From Chloroflexota bacterium (GTDB taxonomy: Bacteria > Chloroflexota > Dehalococcoidia > SAR202 > UBA826), in assembly GCA_002696685.1 (NCBI GenBank), contig NZSI01000039.1:1-29407 (forward strand): DNA of 29,407 nt. Direction: 5' to 3'. Below are positions 15,624 to 23,410 of the stretch, in pieces. A program made the translations under genes and the position numbers. A model generated the notes under the pieces. That model was not told where the DNA came from, ran no database searches, and was given only the letters and a program-made list of their open reading frames with translations. Positions within the stretch are counted from its first letter, which is position 1. Every line of letters starts with the position of its first letter.

Positions 15624-17699
15624 ATGGGTACTAGATATACTTATTCGCAATGGGATGGAACCCAAAGTCCCTTTGAAAAGTTAGACACAGCGTTTGATCG
15701 GCTTTCTGAGGAGATACTGGAAGCTGGTGACGTAAACGAAGCTTTGCGCAATCTCTACGCCGAAGGGTTTCATTCCGATAGGCCTGATCCCCATGTGGAT
15801 GGAGAAAGGGGTCATTCGACCGGTATTAGGCCTGTAGGGGGACTCAAAGATCTTCGGCGGCGCCTTGAAGAACTTAGGAGACTCAATCAGGAATACTTCG
15901 ATTTAGAATCACCACTTCGTGAAATCAGTGAGCAGTTGCAAGACATAGTCAATACGGAACTAGACGGAATCGATCGCCGGCTCGCCGAGGCTTCTGAGTA
16001 CCTCAACAATTCTAGTGAATCAGAGAGGAGTTCACTAGGCTTTGCGATGGATCTTCTTGAAAAAAGAGTTACTGAGAGCCGCAAAAAACTTGAAAATCTT
16101 CCGGAAAGTATTTCAGAGTCCGTAACGCAGCTATCTCGGTATGAATTTATGGACTCCGCTGCTCGTGATAAGTTCGAGAAGTTGATCGAAACTTTAAGTG
16201 AACAGTTAATTAGGAGTTTTTTTCAACATACTAAAAATGGTCTAGGAAACCTATCGAAAGATAATGTGGAACACATTCGAAATGCGCTGCACGAGATTAA
16301 CCGTATGCTCAGAGATCGTCTGGCCGGTGAAGATGAGAAATTTGATGAGTTCATAGATAAATTTGATGATCTTTTTGGTGTGAAAGGAAGTCCGCAGAGA
16401 CCATCTAAACTTGATGATCTTATCGAAAATTTACGAAATAACTTTATTGCTATGCATTCGATTTCGGCCAGTCTTTCGGATCAGATGAAAGATGAGTTAT
16501 CAGAAATACTCAAGCTGCCTATTGATCCTGAAATATCGTCTTCACTAACGGAACTTGGTGGCTATATCCAGGAAATTTCACCCTTTGATGGTTTGATTGA
16601 TGCTTATAAATTTTCAGGTTCTTCAGACATTTCGTTAGAAAAGGGATTGGAATTAGTCGACGAAATGAGGAGAATTAATGAGCTGGATGCCACAATCAGA
16701 GAGGTGATGAGAAGTGGGAGGGTGGCAGATCTTGATTTGGACGAAGTGGAAAATCTTTTAGGGGAAGAAGCTAGATTCGAACTGGAAGAGGTTCGGCGGA
16801 TGGTTCAGGCACTTGAAGAGGCTGGTTATCTCAATTCCGATCGTGACCGATTCTCTCTTGGCCCTTCAGCTGTAAGGCAGATAGCCCAGAAAGCGATGAA
16901 AGAAGTCTTTGACCGAATGAAGAAAGATAGGCTTGGCGATCACGAAGCTTACGTCAGTGGTGACTGGGGGGATTTAACCGGTGAGACACTTCCCTACGAG
17001 CCTGACAGTTCATTCAATATAAATTTGCAGAAGTCACTATTCAATACGGTCAAACGGCAGGGTACGTCAATCCCTTTGAAAATGTCTTACGAAGATCTTG
17101 AAATTAACGAACACGAGCATTTGACCAGGTCAGCCACGGTGCTGATGATTGATCAAAGTCGGTCAATGGGTATGTACGGAACATATACTTCGGCAAAAAA
17201 AGTGGCCTTAGCACTGTATTGGCTCATTAAAACTAAATTTCCTCGCGACAAGTTTTTTGTTGTTGGGTTTTCTGATTACGGGATGGTGATACAAGGGGAA
17301 GATATAGCGGAGTCAACTTGGAATCATTGGGTTGCTGGGACCAATATGCATCACGGACTCATATTGGCTCGTCAATTGCTTGCCAGAGAGAATGCCGGTA
17401 ACAAACAGATACTTATGGTGACGGACGGCGAGCCAACTTGCCATATGGAGGGAGCCCAGGCCTATTTTAGCTACCCACCCAGTGATCGAACTCTGGACCA
17501 AACCTTACGAGAAGTGAAACGTTGTACCAGTGAAGGGATAGTTATAAACACGTTTATGCTGGAAGAAAATTACACCCTCATGGAATTTATTGACAGCATG
17601 GTGAATGTTAACGGTGGCAGGGCTTTCTACACGAATCCCGACGAGTTGGGAAAATACGTTCTTGTGGATTACGTAAAAGGAAGAAGGCTTCGGGTTTAG
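15624..17699 (+). CDS. vWA-domain protein with long helical N-terminal region (CoxE/Mg-chelatase-D-like)
   Basis: A 691-residue protein. The C-terminal von Willebrand A domain (about 503-685) has a complete MIDAS metal site: D510-x-S512-x-S514 in MIDQSRSMG, T573 in AGTNMHHG and D601 in VTDGEP. The N-terminus RYTYSQWDGTQSPF is characteristic of bacterial vWA proteins that work with MoxR/magnesium-chelatase-like AAA ATPases. Residues 75-400 are highly charged, helix-rich and leucine-rich, probably coiled coil; residues 380-412 resemble a small winged-helix-like segment. No signal peptide or membrane segment is seen. In the usual systems the ATPase gene is adjacent, but none is found in this window. 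A metal-insertion or protein-remodelling role is an inference. Confidence 0.85.
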   Translation: MGTRYTYSQWDGTQSPFEKLDTAFDRLSEEILEAGDVNEALRNLYAEGFHSDRPDPHVDGERGHSTGIRPVGGLKDLRRRLEELRRLNQEYFDLESPLREISEQLQDIVNTELDGIDRRLAEASEYLNNSSESERSSLGFAMDLLEKRVTESRKKLENLPESISESVTQLSRYEFMDSAARDKFEKLIETLSEQLIRSFFQHTKNGLGNLSKDNVEHIRNALHEINRMLRDRLAGEDEKFDEFIDKFDDLFGVKGSPQRPSKLDDLIENLRNNFIAMHSISASLSDQMKDELSEILKLPIDPEISSSLTELGGYIQEISPFDGLIDAYKFSGSSDISLEKGLELVDEMRRINELDATIREVMRSGRVADLDLDEVENLLGEEARFELEEVRRMVQALEEAGYLNSDRDRFSLGPSAVRQIAQKAMKEVFDRMKKDRLGDHEAYVSGDWGDLTGETLPYEPDSSFNINLQKSLFNTVKRQGTSIPLKMSYEDLEINEHEHLTRSATVLMIDQSRSMGMYGTYTSAKKVALALYWLIKTKFPRDKFFVVGFSDYGMVIQGEDIAESTWNHWVAGTNMHHGLILARQLLARENAGNKQILMVTDGEPTCHMEGAQAYFSYPPSDRTLDQTLREVKRCTSEGIVINTFMLEENYTLMEFIDSMVNVNGGRAFYTNPDELGKYVLVDYVKGRRLRV

Positions 17700-17786
17700 C
17701 TTCTCTGAAATTGTTATAGTTAGCTATTCTTGACTAGCACATTTCACGACAGGGGTATAGTGGGTCTCACCGATGGCATATGCTTA

Positions 17787-17816
17787 TTGATCACTTAGCC
17801 GGTTTTTGGCTAGAAT
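17787..17816 (+). promoter_or_regulatory. Candidate promoter of the DUF1800 operon
   Basis: In the 190-base gap between the vWA and DUF1800 genes, TTGATC (17787-17792) and TAGAAT (17811-17816) are separated by 18 bases, matching the sigma-70 consensus at 4/6 and 5/6. The start would be near 17823, leaving a leader of about 65 bases. A short inverted repeat TAGCC...GGCTA lies in the spacer. It suggests that DUF1800-DUF1501-NHL is transcribed separately from the vWA gene. Confidence 0.4.
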
Positions 17817-17889
17817 AGGCGTCATACTGCTATCGGTGCAGGGTTTGAAGGCTTATTAGTGTAATTCGTCAATAGGAAGGTTAAAGAAG

Positions 17890-19293
17890 ATGGGAAGTAA
17901 TGATCTCGCTCTAAAGGCACATCTTCTCAGACGCGCTGGGTTTGGAGCTTCCCGCAGCGAGCTTGAGGAAATTGCCAAGAACGAATATGAAGAAATAGTG
18001 GAGGATTTGCTGCATCCTGAAAGGTTTGAGGACCTGGATGAGGATTATATAAGGCGGTACAATCCGGAGCTTTCCTATCATGACGGTCACCAGCAGCATG
18101 CTGGTAGATGGATATGGAGGATGATAAATACTAAGAGACCTCTTGAAGAGAAAATGGCTCTTTTTTGGCATCATGTATTTGCCACCGCATATTACAAGAG
18201 TGAACACACCCCTACTTTGATCGCACAAATAGACACTTTCCGAAACAACGGGCTGTCCAATATTAAAAAAGTTCTTAATGACTTGGCCAAAGATCCTGCT
18301 ATGAACTACTGGTTGGATAATTGTGAGAATCATTCGGATCAGCCAAATGAAAATTGGGGAAGAGAACTGCTTGAACTGTTCTCAATGGGTGTGGGTAATT
18401 ACTCCGAAGACGATATTAAAAATGCCTCACGTGCTTTTACTGGATGGACTTTTGAGCAACCTCATCCTCTCTACCCTTTCGGGCACTTCGCATCCTCGTT
18501 TATTTATGATGAGGATGATCATGACGGAACGGAGAAAACCTTTCTTGGCAGGACAGGTAATTTCAATGGCGAAGATATCGTTGACATTATTTGTGAACAA
18601 CCTGCAACGGCCAAATTCATCTGCCGTCACTTGTACACATTTTTTGTTGAGGATGAACCGCAGGTTCATACGTGGAGTATAGAGGAGCCCCGGAATCCCG
18701 AGGCCATAGAGGCAATGATTAAAGTGTTCATAGAAACGGATGGAGACATAAGATCGATTCTCAGATTTGTTTTCAACTCCGATTTTTTTAAGGGCGCTCG
18801 TTACAAAAGAGTGAAAAATCCTAGTGAACTTGTTGCTGGCACGATTAAGTTAACGGGAATGTACGACGTGATACCGAGGGAAGGTGAAGCTCTTGCGACC
18901 CTATACGGAACAGCCTCTGTAATGGGGCAAGCCCTCATGAATCCTCCCACTGTGGAGGGTTGGCACACCGGTTCAGAGTGGATTGATGGTGGAACGCTTA
19001 ATGAACGCGTAAATTTCGCGGTAAATCAGTTTGACGATGTTTCTACCCCTGGATTTAAAGATATTTTGTCTCGACTGGGCGATCAAGTTAAATCAGACGA
19101 TCTAGTCGGTAGGTGCCTTGATCTTATTGGTCCTATAGAGGTTGGGGATGAAACTTATGCTGCTCTCAGTAGCTATGCTGATGCAGTAGGAGATCTCGAT
19201 TTAAGCACTGATCAAGCACGCACGGAAAATTCGGTGAAGATATCCAGAATGATTCAACTAATAGTCTCAACCAGGGAATATCAATTCGCATAG
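17890..19293 (+). CDS. DUF1800 family protein
   Basis: A 467-residue DUF1800 protein. The family signatures are LLRRAGFGAS (12-21), MALFWHHVFAT (89-99) and NWGRELLELFSMGVGNYSEDDIKNASRAFTGW (155-186), the last being the most conserved block. The biochemical function of DUF1800 is not established; in many phyla it is found next to DUF1501 proteins, and that is the case here (53 bases upstream of one). Most relatives carry an export signal; here the family core starts within the first dozen residues, so there is no room for one. AGGAAGG is 9-10 bases before the ATG. First gene of a DUF1800-DUF1501-NHL unit. Confidence 0.93.
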   Translation: MGSNDLALKAHLLRRAGFGASRSELEEIAKNEYEEIVEDLLHPERFEDLDEDYIRRYNPELSYHDGHQQHAGRWIWRMINTKRPLEEKMALFWHHVFATAYYKSEHTPTLIAQIDTFRNNGLSNIKKVLNDLAKDPAMNYWLDNCENHSDQPNENWGRELLELFSMGVGNYSEDDIKNASRAFTGWTFEQPHPLYPFGHFASSFIYDEDDHDGTEKTFLGRTGNFNGEDIVDIICEQPATAKFICRHLYTFFVEDEPQVHTWSIEEPRNPEAIEAMIKVFIETDGDIRSILRFVFNSDFFKGARYKRVKNPSELVAGTIKLTGMYDVIPREGEALATLYGTASVMGQALMNPPTVEGWHTGSEWIDGGTLNERVNFAVNQFDDVSTPGFKDILSRLGDQVKSDDLVGRCLDLIGPIEVGDETYAALSSYADAVGDLDLSTDQARTENSVKISRMIQLIVSTREYQFA

Positions 19294-19346
19294 TCAGTAA
19301 ATTTATAGGTTTTCATATAAATAATTACATTAGAGAGGGATAGTAC

Positions 19347-20489
19347 ATGGCCACTACGACAAAGAAGGATCCAGTCTTTGTAGTTGTCCAGCTTTCGGGC
19401 GGAAATGATTTTATGAATACGGTAATCCCGTATTCGAATCCGCTCTACTATGACAACAGGACGTTTTTAAATATTCCGCAAGAAGATGTTCTTCCTCTTG
19501 ACAGTACTTTGGGTTGGCATCCCGAGATGGGCCCGTTCAAGGAACTCTACGACAGAGGTATGGTAGCAATCGTTCAAGGAATCGGTTATCCAGATTCCAA
19601 TCGGAGTCATTTCAGAGGAATGGATATCTGGCACACATGCACTCCTGACGAGGTATCCACGGTCGGATGGTTGGGTAACACCATAGAACAGTTGGACCCT
19701 GCTGGAGAAAACCCTCTGACCGGGATTAACTTTGGTGTCGGACTCCCAAAGGCTATGACTAAAGCTGGGGTTCCTGTCACCAGCGTTTCAAACTTAGATA
19801 GTTATGGTCTTATGAGTGGTATCACGGCAGAAGATCAAAAAGATGAAGCGCTCCAAATATTCAAAAATATGTATGGCCAGGCGATTGGTACAGGACCGGT
19901 AATGGATTACCTTTCCCGAACTGGAAATGACGTTCTGACCGGGGCCGACATAATAAAGGTAGCTCCTGAAAGATATGAATCCACAGTAGAGTATGCAGAT
20001 AGCCCTATAGGGAAATCCTTGCGGGACGTTGCTCGTGTACATACAGCCGATCTTGGGACCCGGATTTTTTATACACAGCAAGGCGGATATGACACACATG
20101 CTAACCAGCTGCCAACTCAGCCAGGCCTTTTCAAGGACTTGGCCAGAGCAATCAATGACTTCTTTGCTGATCTAGAAGAACATGATGCTGATGACAATGT
20201 CGTAATGCTCATATTCTCAGAGTTTGGAAGGCGTATTGCAGATAATGGTTCAGGAACGGACCATGGGTCTGGCGGAGGAGCATTCCTAGTCGGGAAGCCT
20301 GTTGATGGAGGTCTTTACTGTGAATATCCCTCTTTGGAGCGTGATCGCTGGGTCAAAGGTGAAGACCTTGAACACACCATCGATTACAGAGGGATTTATG
20401 GAACAGTGTTAGAACAATGGCTTGGGCTGGAAGCCTCACCCATTGTTCAGGGGACCTTTGAGCAAATAAACCCTTTCAAGACTAACTAG
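19347..20489 (+). CDS. DUF1501 family protein
   Basis: A 380-residue DUF1501 protein, distantly related to the alkaline phosphatase/sulfatase fold. Visible marks are VVVQLSGGNDFMNTVIPY (12-29) at the start, YTQQGGYDTHANQ in the middle, SEFGRR (291-296) and the following GTDHGSGGGAFLVG. Typical members have a twin-arginine signal peptide; this one starts nine residues before the core strand and has none, so it should be cytoplasmic unless exported with its neighbour. The GAGAGGGA ribosome site is well placed. It sits between DUF1800 and an NHL-repeat propeller, with 53 and 22 base gaps. Family certain; activity unknown. Confidence 0.93.
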   Translation: MATTTKKDPVFVVVQLSGGNDFMNTVIPYSNPLYYDNRTFLNIPQEDVLPLDSTLGWHPEMGPFKELYDRGMVAIVQGIGYPDSNRSHFRGMDIWHTCTPDEVSTVGWLGNTIEQLDPAGENPLTGINFGVGLPKAMTKAGVPVTSVSNLDSYGLMSGITAEDQKDEALQIFKNMYGQAIGTGPVMDYLSRTGNDVLTGADIIKVAPERYESTVEYADSPIGKSLRDVARVHTADLGTRIFYTQQGGYDTHANQLPTQPGLFKDLARAINDFFADLEEHDADDNVVMLIFSEFGRRIADNGSGTDHGSGGGAFLVGKPVDGGLYCEYPSLERDRWVKGEDLEHTIDYRGIYGTVLEQWLGLEASPIVQGTFEQINPFKTN

Positions 20490-20511
20490 AAATCATCGTG
20501 GAGAAGTAGGA

Positions 20512-21495
20512 ATGGCGGTAGCATACGAATTATTAAGGTCTGGATTTCCTTACTATATGACGTTGGGTCAGCGACGGGTGACATCCAACCCAGTGGATAT
20601 AGGATTTGGAAAAGAAAATGTTTACGTACTTACTCGGGGTGGACTCGGTACAGAGGTGAGAGTCATAAACTGGGAGGATGAAAATCTGGGGGTTCGTGGA
20701 GGCACCGATCTTTTCCAGTGGCCTGCGGCGCTTTTGGTTGATTCGGAAGAGAACCTGATAGTTTCCGATGAAGCTAAGCACACCGTTGTTACCATGGATA
20801 AAGACGGGAATCATATGGAAACCTGGGGTGTAAAAGGTGATTCAGAAGGGGAACTTAATAGGCCCTCAGGAATGTGCTTTGACAACGAAGGTAATATCGT
20901 CATTTCTGACACGATGAATGATCGGGTTCAGAGACTTACCCGAGGTGGCGAACACTTGCAGACGATAGGAGTAGGGGATCTGAATGGTCCCTGGGGTGTG
21001 GCGGTTGATCAGCTTGATAATGTTTATGTGACAGATTGGAAAAATGACAGGATAGTCAAATACTCCCGCGATGGAGATAGAGTTATGACAATAGGGTCGA
21101 GCGGTAGTGGAAAGGGAGAATTTAACCGACCTTCTTCCGTCGCTGTTGATAACCACGGAGATATATATGCCTGTGACCGTCAGAATAATCGAGTCCAGTT
21201 GTTTAACAAGGACGGAAAATATATACAGAGTTTCCACGGCAACGCCTCTCTTTCTAAATCTGGGCAGACTTACATATTGGCAAATGCAGTCACTCTTCGC
21301 CTAAGAGCGATGGGTGATGTGGAAAAAACTCAATTGTTGGATGTTCCTATGACGGTAAGAGTGGATGATGATTTTCGTTTATTCGTCACTGACTTTGGAA
21401 ATCACAGAGTCCAAGTATACAAAAAGGATGCAATTGAGCTGTCGCAAGATCAGATAGCTCCAGAGATGAGAAATCCGATTCTTTTCACCACATAG
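20512..21495 (+). CDS. NHL-repeat six-bladed beta-propeller protein
   Basis: A 327-residue protein built from NHL repeats. Clear blades include GELNRPSGMCFDNEGNIVIS, NGPWGVAVDQLDNVYVTDWK and GEFNRPSSVAVDNHGDIYAC, each ending in a N-D/N-R-(V/I)-x-x strand, and a last blade DDFRLFVTDFGNHRVQVYKK. No signal peptide, membrane helix or catalytic domain is seen, so it is most likely a soluble protein- or ligand-binding scaffold, with a peptidyl-glycine lyase-like activity only a remote option. It follows DUF1501 by 22 bases with GAGAAG upstream of the ATG and is the last gene of that unit. The 68 bases after it contain no clear terminator before the convergent regulator gene. Confidence 0.88.
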   Translation: MAVAYELLRSGFPYYMTLGQRRVTSNPVDIGFGKENVYVLTRGGLGTEVRVINWEDENLGVRGGTDLFQWPAALLVDSEENLIVSDEAKHTVVTMDKDGNHMETWGVKGDSEGELNRPSGMCFDNEGNIVISDTMNDRVQRLTRGGEHLQTIGVGDLNGPWGVAVDQLDNVYVTDWKNDRIVKYSRDGDRVMTIGSSGSGKGEFNRPSSVAVDNHGDIYACDRQNNRVQLFNKDGKYIQSFHGNASLSKSGQTYILANAVTLRLRAMGDVEKTQLLDVPMTVRVDDDFRLFVTDFGNHRVQVYKKDAIELSQDQIAPEMRNPILFTT

Positions 21496-21563
21496 GCGCC
21501 CTGAATTAATTTGAACGGCTGATGAAAATTTTTGGTGTACAGGTTCACAGTAGTGTGATTTCT

Positions 21564-21944
21564 CTAGCTTGATTCATTTTCCCGCTTGCTTCGGATATAG
21601 CGAGCGAAATCCAGAACTGCCTCCCATTCTTCATCGCTGAGGTCCCCTATGTCCGTTAGCCTTGCCAAATGGGTCGTTCCAAGTGGTTTGTCATAAATAT
21701 CAGTGTCTATATAGCCTGCTAGAAGTGCGAGAGTTCCGTATGGTAGCCGTAGAGCTTTTGAAATTCTTCTAAGAGTTTCCACCGAAGGCTGTATTTTTCC
21801 ACTTTCTAAGTGTGCTGTATATGCTCCGCTCATACCTAGGAGAGAGGATAAAGCCCTCTGCGACAATTGACGTGCAAACCTAGACTCCCTGATAAGGTTG
21901 GCCATCTCATGGTATGGAGGGTTTGTGTTTTCGTCATTTAACAT
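21564..21944 (-). CDS. XRE-family transcriptional regulator
   Basis: A 126-residue DNA-binding protein with one Cro/C1-type helix-turn-helix (about 16-72): SQRALSSLLGMSGAYTAHLE with the following ESGKIQPSVETLRRISKAL. After a short linker comes DIGDLSDEEWEAVLDFARYIRSKR, a tail frequently found in small XRE regulators. There is no peptidase, cupin or metabolite domain. No Shine-Dalgarno is visible before the ATG at 21944, suggesting a leaderless or weakly translated message; an internal ATG at residue 14 would still leave the DNA-binding domain intact. It transcribes away from the candidate small RNA, and the half-sites at 22093-22139 could be its operator (inference). Confidence 0.9.
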   Translation of the reverse strand: MLNDENTNPPYHEMANLIRESRFARQLSQRALSSLLGMSGAYTAHLESGKIQPSVETLRRISKALRLPYGTLALLAGYIDTDIYDKPLGTTHLARLTDIGDLSDEEWEAVLDFARYIRSKRENESS

Positions 21945-22092
21945 TAATGTTTTTTAATTTATTCATCTGTTTAGTGGTTTATCCTGATTAATACCATTCT
22001 ACACTTTGAATGTTTTGAGAAGGGGATATTAATTAACATGCCACTTGGCATATAAATATGATTAATCATAAAAGCGTAATTTACAGAAAACA

Positions 22093-22139
22093 TGTTCTAA
22101 ATGTATTGACAATAATAGAACAATTGTACTAATATTCTA
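22093..22139. repeat. Three TTCTA/TAGAA half-sites overlapping the small RNA promoter
   Basis: TGTTCTA (22093-22099) and TAGAACA (22116-22122) form a perfect 7-base inverted repeat with a 16-base spacer, and a third half-site TTCTA lies at 22135-22139, inverted to the second with a 14-base spacer. They flank and cover the -35 and -10 of the promoter below. This looks like an operator, with the adjacent XRE protein the obvious candidate binder. The half-sites are in the wrong order and spacing for a usual LexA box. Confidence 0.4.
22106..22135 (+). promoter_or_regulatory. Sigma-70-like promoter of candidate small RNA
   Basis: A perfect -35 TTGACA (22106-22111) is followed after 18 bases by TAATAT (22130-22135, 4/6 to consensus). 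The predicted start is about 22142. No plus-strand gene lies within 3.7 kb downstream, so the promoter only makes sense for a short transcript ending at the terminator at 22191-22229. Confidence 0.55.
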
Positions 22140-22141
22140 AT

Positions 22142-22230
22142 AACAGCTGAATAGTCGCTCCTCTTAAACGACTAAGCGGCAGAGGGAATGAGTCCCGGGA
22201 TGGCCTTCAAGGTTATTCCGGGACTTTTTG
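22142..22230 (+). ncRNA. Candidate small RNA, about 90 nt
   Basis: Between the promoter and the terminator lies a compact structured transcript. The 5' hairpin has an upper stem TAGTCG/CGACTA (22152-22157 with 22169-22174) and a lower stem GCTG/CGGC (22146-22149 with 22177-22180), divided by a 2x2 internal loop. The 11-base apical loop CTCCTCTTAAA is CU-rich, complementary to Shine-Dalgarno sequences, as in many trans-acting regulatory RNAs. TCCTCT of the loop can also pair with AGAGGG at 22181-22186, which would make an H-type pseudoknot if the lower stem is open. The 3' end is a GC-rich terminator hairpin with five Ts. A 15-codon ORF from 22188 exists, but its ribosome site is too close. 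I do not recognise a known RNA family. Confidence 0.5.
22191..22229 (+). terminator. Intrinsic terminator
   Basis: AGTCCCGG (22191-22198) pairs perfectly with CCGGGACT (22218-22225), and two weaker pairs (G-T, A-T) extend it inward; TTTTT follows at 22225-22229. The T-run is only on the plus strand side, so it ends the small RNA rather than the minus-strand operon. Confidence 0.75.
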
Positions 22231-22291
22231 CTTGATGGACTCATATGCTGTGGTGTCGTGGTTCTCTATAGCAACAGCAAATAACAGAATA

Positions 22292-23374
22292 TTAGATATC
22301 GGATAGTTTCTTTACCGCATCCATATCTAGCTCTATGCCGAGCCCGGGTCCCGTCGGAATGTCCATATACCCCTCAGAAATATTAAGAGGGGATGCTAAT
22401 ACAGGAGTTTCGTCCCGAATGGAGACCGGTTCAATATTATATTCCTGCTTGAAGGGAACCCCGGGGGTAGCTGCTACAAAGTGTGCGTGTGCCACAGTGC
22501 TTATCGTTGGTTGCGTATTATGGCATGTGATGGGAACTCCCAAGGTTTCAGCCATGTTGGCTATTTTAATCATGGTGGTAAATCCCGGAGTTTTTACGAT
22601 GTCTGGTTGAATTATGTCTACCTGACCTCTGACCATGAGGTCTTTGTATTCATAGGGGCTGTAGATCATTTCCCCTGAAGCTATTGGTATTGTCAGGGCA
22701 TTGGCTACTCGAGAAAGCCCGTCAAGGTCATAGTGTGGCCTGGGCTCCTCATAATGGAATACTCCAAGATTTTCTAATTCTTTTCCTATCTCGATTCCGT
22801 GGTGTACAGAATATGCTCCATTTACGTCTACCAGTATGTCAACATCGTCGCCAACTGCTCGTCTAACTTCGGTGACAGTGTTTATCGTCTGATCACACGG
22901 ATGGTCGATATGGCCTGGAAGAGCGCTATGCAATTTGTAAGCTTTATATCCCTTTTCCACGAAAGAAGAGGCTCGTTTTGCTTCTTCTAGAGGGGTCATG
23001 TCACGTTTCATTGAACTTGCGTACACTGGCATGCGATCTCTAACTTTTCCACCCAGTAGTTCATATATCGGCAAACCCAATGCTTTTCCTTTGAGATCCC
23101 ACATGGCTATATCTAAGCCCGCAATACCGATCCATATGGACCCTCCGATCTCAAGGGCGTTTCCAGCATTGGCCATATCTCTGAATCTGGATTCTGTTTG
23201 CGTAGGATCTTTGCCCACAATTGAGGGGGCAAGTAGGTCTTCCACTATCTTCTTGGTAACAGTTGGCTGTCTTCTGAAGCATTCGCCAATGCCAGTTAGA
23301 CCTTCATCAGTGTGCACTAAAATAAACGGGAAAGACCGGTCCAAAATCAGGCATTCTACGGATGTTATTTTCAT
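22292..23374 (-). CDS. Enolase superfamily enzyme (mandelate racemase/muconate lactonizing type) with K-x-H motif
   Basis: A 360-residue enolase-superfamily barrel. Metal ligands are D183 (LVDVNGAY), E209 (HYEEP) and E235 (ASGEM); a D258/H285 pair (QPDIVKTPG, ITCHNTQP) supplies the His-side base. The second-strand motif is K147-L-H149 rather than the K-x-K of mandelate racemase, so the S-side base is changed and chemistry probably differs from the other enolase-type enzyme at 14401-15498; a one-base dehydratase or epimerase is possible. The start has AAGGAAG a few bases upstream on the minus strand. It follows the double CoA-transferase gene by 36 bases and is thus the second gene of that operon. 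Confidence 0.92.
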   Translation of the reverse strand: MKITSVECLILDRSFPFILVHTDEGLTGIGECFRRQPTVTKKIVEDLLAPSIVGKDPTQTESRFRDMANAGNALEIGGSIWIGIAGLDIAMWDLKGKALGLPIYELLGGKVRDRMPVYASSMKRDMTPLEEAKRASSFVEKGYKAYKLHSALPGHIDHPCDQTINTVTEVRRAVGDDVDILVDVNGAYSVHHGIEIGKELENLGVFHYEEPRPHYDLDGLSRVANALTIPIASGEMIYSPYEYKDLMVRGQVDIIQPDIVKTPGFTTMIKIANMAETLGVPITCHNTQPTISTVAHAHFVAATPGVPFKQEYNIEPVSIRDETPVLASPLNISEGYMDIPTGPGLGIELDMDAVKKLSDI

Positions 23375-23410
23375 AAAAACTTCCTTATTTGTGGGTTATT
23401 GTTTTCGAGA

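Noticed and set aside
22093..22122. LexA/SOS box
   Set aside because: The half-sites read TGTTCTA-N16-TAGAACA, i.e. reverse order and longer spacing than the known TAGAAC-N4-GTTCTA or GAAC-N4-GTTC types.
22188..22235. 15-codon ORF inside the candidate small RNA
   Set aside because: The AGAGGG box is only one or two bases from the ATG, and the frame runs through the terminator hairpin; a peptide is unlikely.
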